Source: Chara braunii (taxonomy: Eukaryota; Streptophyta; Charophyceae; Charales; Characeae). Taken from it: a stretch of 22,796 nucleotides of DNA. Made by a program: the position numbers and the translations under genes. Location: contig BFEA01000298.1 in the NCBI GenBank assembly GCA_003427395.1, forward strand, positions 433,886 through 456,681, given 5' to 3'. The number at the start of each line of letters is the position of its first letter. The stretch's first letter is position 1. This document shows positions 17,494 to 22,796 of the stretch, one piece after another. Under the pieces are notes generated by a model, which did not search any database, was not told the DNA's origin, and saw only the letters and a program-made list of their open reading frames with translations.

Positions 17494-17555
17494 GCAGATT
17501 GTCCAGGGGGTTCAGCCTCCTGATGAGTCAGTGCAAGCAGGACAAAACAACCTGT
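17494..17555 (+). ncRNA. Degenerate type III hammerhead ribozyme
   Basis: This sequence parallels 16471-16529. Stem III pairs 17494-17502 with 17547-17555, with one mismatch and a G-U end pair. GUC is 17501-17503 and CUGAUGA is 17520-17526. Stem II starts GUC (17527-17529) with GAC (17541-17543). The GAAA core is AAAA (17544-17547), losing the catalytic guanine G12, and two extra bases (CA) disturb stem I next to the cleavage site. In stem III the C-G pair of the first copy is replaced by U-A, a compensatory change. It is likely inactive. Confidence 0.7.
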
Positions 17556-17576
17556 GATCTGTGTGTCCGAAAACGG

Positions 17577-17652
17577 ATTCAACGGGGGATCACCGTTGAA
17601 AAATTCAACGCGCGTTGAATGTGCGTTGAATTCCCATTGAAACGCCCGTTGG
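17577..17652. repeat. Cluster of TTCAACG palindromes
   Basis: ATTCAACGCGCGTTGAAT at 17603-17620 is a perfect 18-bp palindrome. Flanking it are ATTCAACGG (about 17578), CCGTTGAA (about 17593), GCGTTGAATTC (about 17623) and CATTGAAACG (about 17636). A TATAAA word follows at about 17659. No gene follows that I can recognise. Confidence 0.8.
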
Positions 17653-17930
17653 ACGGGTATAAACAGGGTCCGCGATGATTTTTTTCCTGGGCTAAATGTA
17701 ATCCAAAAAACAAAAACAAAAATGGGGTTCGAGGACTACAACCCCATATTTTTATTTTTATTTTCTGAACTTTTGAGTATTGCAAGGAATATGAGTGTGA
17801 GCGATATACATAAAACCAAGTTGCGAAATCACACAGCTGAGCAGGTAGTAGTATCCCAAGTAGAGAGTACAAATGCACCGAGAAAACCATCCATAAAGAG
17901 CAATACAATGAAGTATTGAGCCAATGTCCA
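17653..17930. other. No gene; one hairpin at 17722-17747
   Basis: ATGGGGTT (17722-17729) pairs with AACCCCAT (17740-17747) around a 10-base loop. The stem extends imperfectly into the A-rich left flank and T-rich right flank. Short ORFs at 17579-17944 show no domain. Confidence 0.5.
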
Positions 17931-17951
17931 AGCCTGTAGGCCACACCAACA

Positions 17952-17978
17952 NAGTATCCAGAGTCGCTCTCTCTGTNN
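17952..17978. other. Ambiguous bases (N) in assembly
   Basis: N occurs at 17952 and at 17977-17978. Base composition changes to GC-rich about 200 bp further on. The Ns may mark uncertain consensus or a collapsed repeat. Confidence 0.9.
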
Positions 17979-18860
17979 GGCGCACAGCGCCCAGCCTACT
18001 CTACCATACTATCCTACTCTACAGCTGGTTCACACAACAGGATCACTTCGGCTCACGAAGACCAATGTACATGACTGTCCACACCATCGGCGACCTCTCT
18101 TCATGTACCAGGTACGTATCTCGTCACCCTCAATCAGACCTTGATTACCCCACACAGCGCCTCACTCCCTGAAGACCACCCGATCATCCGCTGTACCCCC
18201 TGGCGCCTAGCAGCCCGGCTATGGCCGCCTGCGCCCAGCTGCCCTGCAGCGCCCCACCTCACCTCTCACGCCCGTCAGCGCCCTTGGCAGCAGCGCAGCA
18301 GCACTTCCGCATTGCCAGCCCTGGCCAGGATGCCTGGCCTGGGCTGCCTCACTTCCTTTATGGAAGTGGCAGCCTGCTGCATGCTGCGTGTGGCCTGGCT
18401 GGAAGCTTCCACAAGCTTCCGGTTGGGCCTCAGACTCTGTGCCCAGGCCGAGGCTTACAGTTGAGGGCCTGGGCCCTTTACAGTTGGGCGCGGCCTGAGT
18501 CTGAGGACTTGGGCTGTTAGCTGCATCTGCGCAGGGCCCCCAGTAGGTGCGTCAGCTGTACTGCTTTTCCAAAGGCCGACGGCCTGCTTCTCAATGTATT
18601 GGCCCTGCTTTGGTGTATAGGTGCCCAGGCACAACTTTCGAGGCCTGAGCCAACTGTATGGCGCAGCTTAGTGAGGCTCGCGCGTTCACTCAACCAACTG
18701 ACGCGCTGCAAGAGCCTGAATACCCACATATGGAAATGTCGAATTTGGCCTGTGACGAATATTCAGGCCCGCATTCACTTAGGGCGGGCACTTGGCTTGC
18801 TGGGGCCTTGGCCCAGAACAATGTGATGTCTGATAGGGCCACTTGAGGGCTTGTTCCTCA
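17979..18860. other. GC-rich non-coding stretch
   Basis: From about 18180 to 18850 the DNA is rich in GGCCTG/CAGGCC and GGCCCAG words, and a short segment (TTACAGTTGGGG-like) recurs at about 18466 and 18479. ORFs at 18141-18520 and 18599-18846 overlap in competing frames and show no recognisable domain. Confidence 0.45.
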
Positions 18861-19372
18861 CAGTATATTTAAAAAAAAATCAAAAACATAAACACAATGA
18901 AAATAAAATAAAATGAAATGAGTGTTTTTTTTTTGGGTTTCACTGTTTCACAGAGATTTTTTAAGGGCTAAAACAAAAACAGAAAAACAAATAAAAAATA
19001 TAGGGTTTCAAATCTTTCGAAGATGTACAACAACTTTTTTTTTTTTTTTTTTTTTTTAACTTCGTGTGTTTAAAAAAAAAATCGAAACCATAAAAACAAA
19101 TTAAAAAAGACACGCACACACACACACACAGACACAGACACAGACACAGACACAGACACACAACACACACAAACACATAAACACACACACACACACAACA
19201 CACACAAACACACATAAACACACATACTCACACATGCACACAACACACACAAACACACAAAAAAACTGGGGGCGGTGGGGGTTGGGGGATGGGGGATGTG
19301 GGCCCAGATTTTGGGGGGTGGGGGTTGGGAGATGTGGGGGCAGATTTTTTAGGGTTTGGCTGCAGTACTCAC

Positions 19373-19457
<85 letters not shown>

Positions 19458-19465
19458 CACACTCA
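18861..19465. repeat. A/T-rich DNA, CA-rich tract and (TC)n(AC)n microsatellite
   Basis: T and A runs at 18924-19080 lead into a CA-rich tract (about 19110-19260). A G-rich patch follows (19265-19345), then (TC)n and (AC)n in tandem at about 19377-19465. The cysteine/valine-rich minus-strand ORFs are microsatellite translations. Confidence 0.9.
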
Positions 19466-19803
19466 CGCAGCATACTGCTAAGCTTGCTTATTATCTGTTG
19501 GTCCTACCCAAAGTGGGATGTAGACTGGGCCATTATCACAAAATGGAGAAAAATAGGGCTCCTTATACAACAAAAATGGCAGCATACGTATGCCTCTGGT
19601 AATCTAAAGACCCAGTTAAAGACATAATAATATCTGACCAAATTGCCATATCATAGCTACCTACCACAAAGTGAAGAGTTGGTATCTAATGGCTATCTCA
19701 ACAACACAACAGTTAACAGCTGAAAGTTCTAAAAATTAGTAAAAAACAAATAAATAATAATAAACGGAAAATTTTTAAAAAGCTTTTTTTTTTAAAGCAA
19801 ATT
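19466..19803. other. No gene seen
   Basis: AT-rich sequence with no recognisable protein, RNA gene or structured repeat. Confidence 0.5.
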
Positions 19804-19860
19804 TGCTCCAATCTATTGGTGGGGAGCAGCACGTGCTGGGAACCGGGCCCAGCGTCCCTT
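19804..19860. repeat. Dispersed two-hairpin repeat, copy 2
   Basis: This 57-bp sequence matches 3445-3500 with about seven differences, in the same orientation. Hairpin 1 is TGCTCC with GGAGCA and hairpin 2 is GCTGGG with CCCAGC. Hairpin 2 is stronger here than in the other copy. Confidence 0.65.
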
Positions 19861-20728
19861 ATAATGGAAATACATTGGTCAAAAAATCTTTTTTTTTTTT
19901 CTGGAAAGCAGTCACTGTTAATATGTAGTGTTTGCAGAAAAGTCCCAAAACGAAAATCACCCGTACAGGTATCTATAGTCCCCAGGGAAAGGCAGGCTGC
20001 CCAATTTTTCTGAAACCATTTAACTCCGGACCGCAAGCTCCCTGTCTTTTTTTTTTTTTTTTTTTTTTTTTAAGCCCTCTTGTGAGGCCTCTATCCCAGG
20101 GGCCAAGTCCCACTAGCGAAGAGTAAATCGGTGTGTGACACATTTTTCGGATTTGAAAAATGCCGATGGAGGGTTTTCTCTGTTATTTTGTTTTCGTAAA
20201 TGATTACAAATAAAATAAAAATATAGGTCTCGGCAATAATGACTGACAACCGTCATTATTGCACAACTGCCGCGCACATGGGATGCATGTGACCGGGCGG
20301 CCGGCTCCCATGTACGAATGGTACAGAACATTTTGGGTAAGTGCGCCTCCACATATCCCCCGCCCTATGAACCCCGGTTTCAAGTGAAAACGATGAGGCC
20401 GAAGTTGTGCCCGCCAACCTTTCCATTTGTGGGAAGCCAACTCGTTGGTGCATTGGCCATCGTGTCGAATGGGAGGGGAAGGGCCGAGCTTCCCCTCCCA
20501 TTCCCTTCGTTCGCCCTTAGGACCTGGCTGTCCACCCGGGTGTAGTGCAAAGGGTTCGTGGCACACTGCGGTTGTCACCCTGGGACGGGCCCCGAGTCCA
20601 TCAGTGCTTGGGGTTCGGGTGGTGGTTAGGGGTGGGTTCCTGAGACCCTTCGCCACGGGGTTCGAAGTCTTTTGGTGCCTCCACCCGGTGTCCAAGCCAT
20701 CGCCTCCCGTTGGTGTGCAGCAACAGTC
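19861..20728. other. Non-coding; two perfect hairpins
   Basis: A long T run lies at about 20047-20070. GCAATAATGAC (20233-20243) pairs with GTCATTATTGC (20252-20262) around an 8-base loop. GAATGGGAGGGGAA (20467-20480) pairs with TTCCCCTCCCATTC (20490-20503) around a 9-base loop. The left terminal repeat of the Harbinger element should lie here but could not be identified. ORFs overlap in opposing frames without domains. Confidence 0.6.
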
Positions 20729-22093
20729 ATGCCGCGACTCGGGAGGAGACGGCGGGAAGAGCTTGCTGTTGTGGTGATGGCCATTGCTGGCAGGATGGCT
20801 GAGGATGCCTTCAAAAGTCTCGATTCACTGCTCGGCAACCACACATGCAGACCGTTGCTGTTGGGCCGGGACGATGACATGGCGGGGACGACTCTTGGAG
20901 AAGACGATGACGACCAGACACGGGGACGGCGTAGTCTGGTTTGGTTGTTGCCAACGATTTATGACATCTGCAAGCTATCGCCACGGGCCTTGCCTAGGTG
21001 GTGGGTAATGCGGCGGGCAGCCGGGTTGTGGAAAGACCTCGTTGCCGCGGATGACGCCGAGAACGACCATTACTTGGGGCTTCTACGCATGCGGCGGTCC
21101 ATTTTCAACAGGCTGCTGCGTAAGGTGGGCCCCCTTTTAGAGAAACAGGTGACGAAATTCAGATTGCTGTTGCCGCCAGCTAAGAAACTGGCGTATGCTC
21201 TTGACAGATGGGCCCACGGAGACGGGCACTGGCACAGTTCCTCGGGGTACAGTATGGGGAAAACCAGTGCCTTGCAGGCCGTGCGAGAGGTGGCGGAAGC
21301 CATTCACGCGGCGTTCCCGAACGTCGTCGGTTTCGGTGGACTGGAGGAGCGTCACCGTCGAATGCAGCGGTTTAGGGCATTGGGTTTCCCCAATTGCTGG
21401 GGGTGCATTGACTGCACTCACGTGTATGTCGACAAGCCACGATCTGCCGACGGTGACGACTACTGCTCTGGGCGTAACAACAGGTTCTTTGTCGTTGCGC
21501 AACTCGTTGTCGATTCGGAGCTGCAGATCCTGGACTTCTGCTACGGCTTCCTTGGGACGGTTGGCGATGCCTGGGCTCTAAAGAACACCTCGCTGTACAG
21601 GCGAGCCCTTAAGGGTTCCTTGTTCGTTGACCTCCCCGACGACCCGTTCCGTGCAGAGAGGCCTTCGATCCCCAGTGTTCTTGGTGGATACTTGCTCGGT
21701 GATGGCGGGTATCCCAATCTACCTTGGATTGTCATCCCCTATGGCCAACAGCCACACCTGACGAGGGCGATGCAACGTTTCGACGCCCTTCACAAGATTG
21801 TGAGGTCTTGGGTCGAGCGATTTTTTGGAGTTTTCAAAATGCGTTTCCAGTACTCCTATAGGCCGCATATAACGGACATGTCGAGGGAGAAGTTGGAGTT
21901 GCGGGCGTGTTGCATCATCCATAATCTCCTACAGGCTTGGGGAGATATGCCGGAGGTGGACGGCGAACTCAGCGATGCGTCGTCTCCTGACGGTCCGCCT
22001 CCGGATGTTGACCTGCGTGTGGACGGTGCCCCTCTCGAGTATATGTTTGGCAGGGAGCGTGGTCAGGCCGTGCGGGACGCACTGTGCACATAG
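20729..22093 (+). CDS. PIF/Harbinger-type DDE transposase (DDE_Tnp_4-like)
   Basis: The 454-residue product is an intact PIF/Harbinger nuclease, which cuts and integrates transposon DNA ends. The catalytic triad is visible: Asp228 in GCIDCTHVYVDKP, Asp325 in YLLGDGGYPNLPW and Glu363 in WVERFFGVFKMRF. D-D spacing is 96 intervening residues and D-E spacing is 37. GTVGDAWALKNTSLYRRAL matches the conserved block after the first Asp. The N-terminal half is helical and basic. The start is the first ATG in frame; an in-frame TTG lies 57 bases upstream. No stops or frameshifts interrupt it, so it may be a recent arrival. The element's terminal repeats were not found, and its right end probably lies beyond the window. 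Confidence 0.92.
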   Translation: MPRLGRRRREELAVVVMAIAGRMAEDAFKSLDSLLGNHTCRPLLLGRDDDMAGTTLGEDDDDQTRGRRSLVWLLPTIYDICKLSPRALPRWWVMRRAAGLWKDLVAADDAENDHYLGLLRMRRSIFNRLLRKVGPLLEKQVTKFRLLLPPAKKLAYALDRWAHGDGHWHSSSGYSMGKTSALQAVREVAEAIHAAFPNVVGFGGLEERHRRMQRFRALGFPNCWGCIDCTHVYVDKPRSADGDDYCSGRNNRFFVVAQLVVDSELQILDFCYGFLGTVGDAWALKNTSLYRRALKGSLFVDLPDDPFRAERPSIPSVLGGYLLGDGGYPNLPWIVIPYGQQPHLTRAMQRFDALHKIVRSWVERFFGVFKMRFQYSYRPHITDMSREKLELRACCIIHNLLQAWGDMPEVDGELSDASSPDGPPPDVDLRVDGAPLEYMFGRERGQAVRDALCT

Positions 22094-22136
22094 GTTGTTC
22101 GTTTGTGGGAACTCCAGAGACGGCAGACTGCCATCC

Positions 22137-22775
22137 ATGGCGGGCACCGAGCAGCGCAGGGACTACGCGTACAAAAGGCGTGCACTCATCGAATGTATGG
22201 AGAGGACAGAGATGGAGGTTGAGCGGTTGCACCGGTTCTTGGTCCATAGGGGAGACAGCATCACGGTCACATTGCGGAGTGGGAGGATTGTACACACCAC
22301 TGACATATCCCTGGAGAACATACATGCTCGTAGGTGGGCGTCTTCAGTGTTGAAGAGGTTGCGGGAGTCGCGTGACGCTATACGGCAATGATGTGACGAT
22401 CTTGTCGTGAACAACATGCAGATACGACGTCAGGTTGATCGATGGAGACGTGCGGCAGACGACACGCGACAAAGATTTGAGCATGCTTCCCGTGCTTAAG
22501 ATGATGTTGTGCAGCAGAGGGACGATGCCATACCTAGGTTGAAGTCCACTGAGGCAGACTTGAGGGTGGCACATTCTCAAGCAGAAACGACATGGAGGTT
22601 TTACGAGAACCGCGCCGTCTTGTTGGAGAAGGATAAGGAGATTGCGACGCTGCAATTCCAAATCGATATGTACCAATACCCACCTGCGTTTTGGGAAGAG
22701 TGTGATAGGGAGTTGGCAGAGTATTGTGAAATGACGGGTTTAACACAGACACCCCCTAACTTGCAATCATCGTAG
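22137..22775 (+). pseudogene. Second ORF of the Harbinger element, coiled-coil, with two stops
   Basis: Starting 43 bases after the transposase stop, one frame reads MAGTEQRRDYAYKRR and continues to a stop at 22773-22775. It is interrupted by TGA at 22389-22391 and TAA at 22497-22499. Both sides of the stops are rich in Arg, Glu and Gln with heptad-like spacing (MERTEMEVERLHRFL; LLEKDKEIATLQFQI), suggesting a coiled coil. Harbinger elements usually carry a second, Myb/SANT-like DNA-binding protein. No Myb tryptophan pattern is evident here, so that role is only inferred from position. The stops may instead separate two short proteins, or the region may be spliced. Confidence 0.55.
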
Positions 22776-22796
22776 AGAGAGATAGATAGATAGAGA
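22771..22796. repeat. GA/GATA microsatellite at window end
   Basis: AGAGAGAGATAGATAGATAG-type repeat directly after the last ORF stop, continuing to the window edge. Confidence 0.9.

Noticed and set aside
16754-17523. Two overlapping Cys/Leu-rich ORFs of about 190-216 codons
   Set aside because: They run through a perfect inverted repeat and a direct repeat in two competing frames, and their hydrophobicity comes from TGCTGCC/TTGCTG words.
16471-17555. Hammerhead-bearing LTR pair (classical retrozyme)
   Set aside because: Sequence next to the two hammerheads is not recognisably homologous, and no tRNA primer-binding site was seen. It is kept only as a retrozyme-like finding.
18961-19466. Cys/Val-rich and Arg-Glu repeat ORFs on the minus strand
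   Set aside because: They are translations of CA and TC microsatellites.

Overview
The window looks like nuclear DNA of a green-lineage (streptophyte) eukaryote. The one intact cellular gene is a plant-type copper chaperone for superoxide dismutase (CCS). Around it lie retroelement relics, a PIF/Harbinger transposase, tRNA-like SINE heads, foldback elements, long homopolymers and many short tandem duplications. A charophyte alga such as Chara would fit this repeat-rich setting, but that is inference. Three N bases near 17.95-17.98 kb mark an assembly uncertainty.

Layout. 1-4.8 kb: repeats and non-coding DNA, with two tandem arrays, a SINE-like head, a foldback element, an A21/C30 homopolymer pair, and a short insertion-like segment whose core recurs at 19.8 kb. 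4.8-7.05 kb: a decayed Ty3/Gypsy pol (RNase H, then a PHD-type zinc finger, then integrase with its HHCC finger and C-terminal domain). It has six in-frame stops and one frame change, and the reverse transcriptase core is missing. 7.15-9.2 kb: a frame-shifted 3' ORF relic with a strongly acidic domain, probably belonging to the same element. 9.2-12.6 kb: non-coding, with a TA-flanked foldback, palindromes and three small tandem repeats. 12.63-13.61 kb: CCS, one uninterrupted exon with a 50-residue Gly-rich insert. 13.6-16.4 kb: low-complexity and locally duplicated DNA. 16.47-17.56 kb: two plus-strand type III hammerhead ribozyme sequences about 1.02 kb apart, one with an intact core and one with a core mutation, enclosing a strongly self-complementary segment. 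17.57-20.7 kb: palindromes, microsatellites and non-coding DNA. 20.73-22.78 kb: an intact PIF/Harbinger DDE transposase followed by a coiled-coil ORF carrying two stops.

The most interesting items are the hammerhead pair, which resembles a plant retrozyme although no LTRs were found, the PHD finger inside the Ty3/Gypsy polyprotein, and the intron-free CCS with its GGA-repeat insert. CCS is the only gene with an obvious cellular role: loading copper into Cu/Zn superoxide dismutase. Everything else recognisable is mobile-element derived. All calls come from reading the sequence; no searches or folding programs were run.
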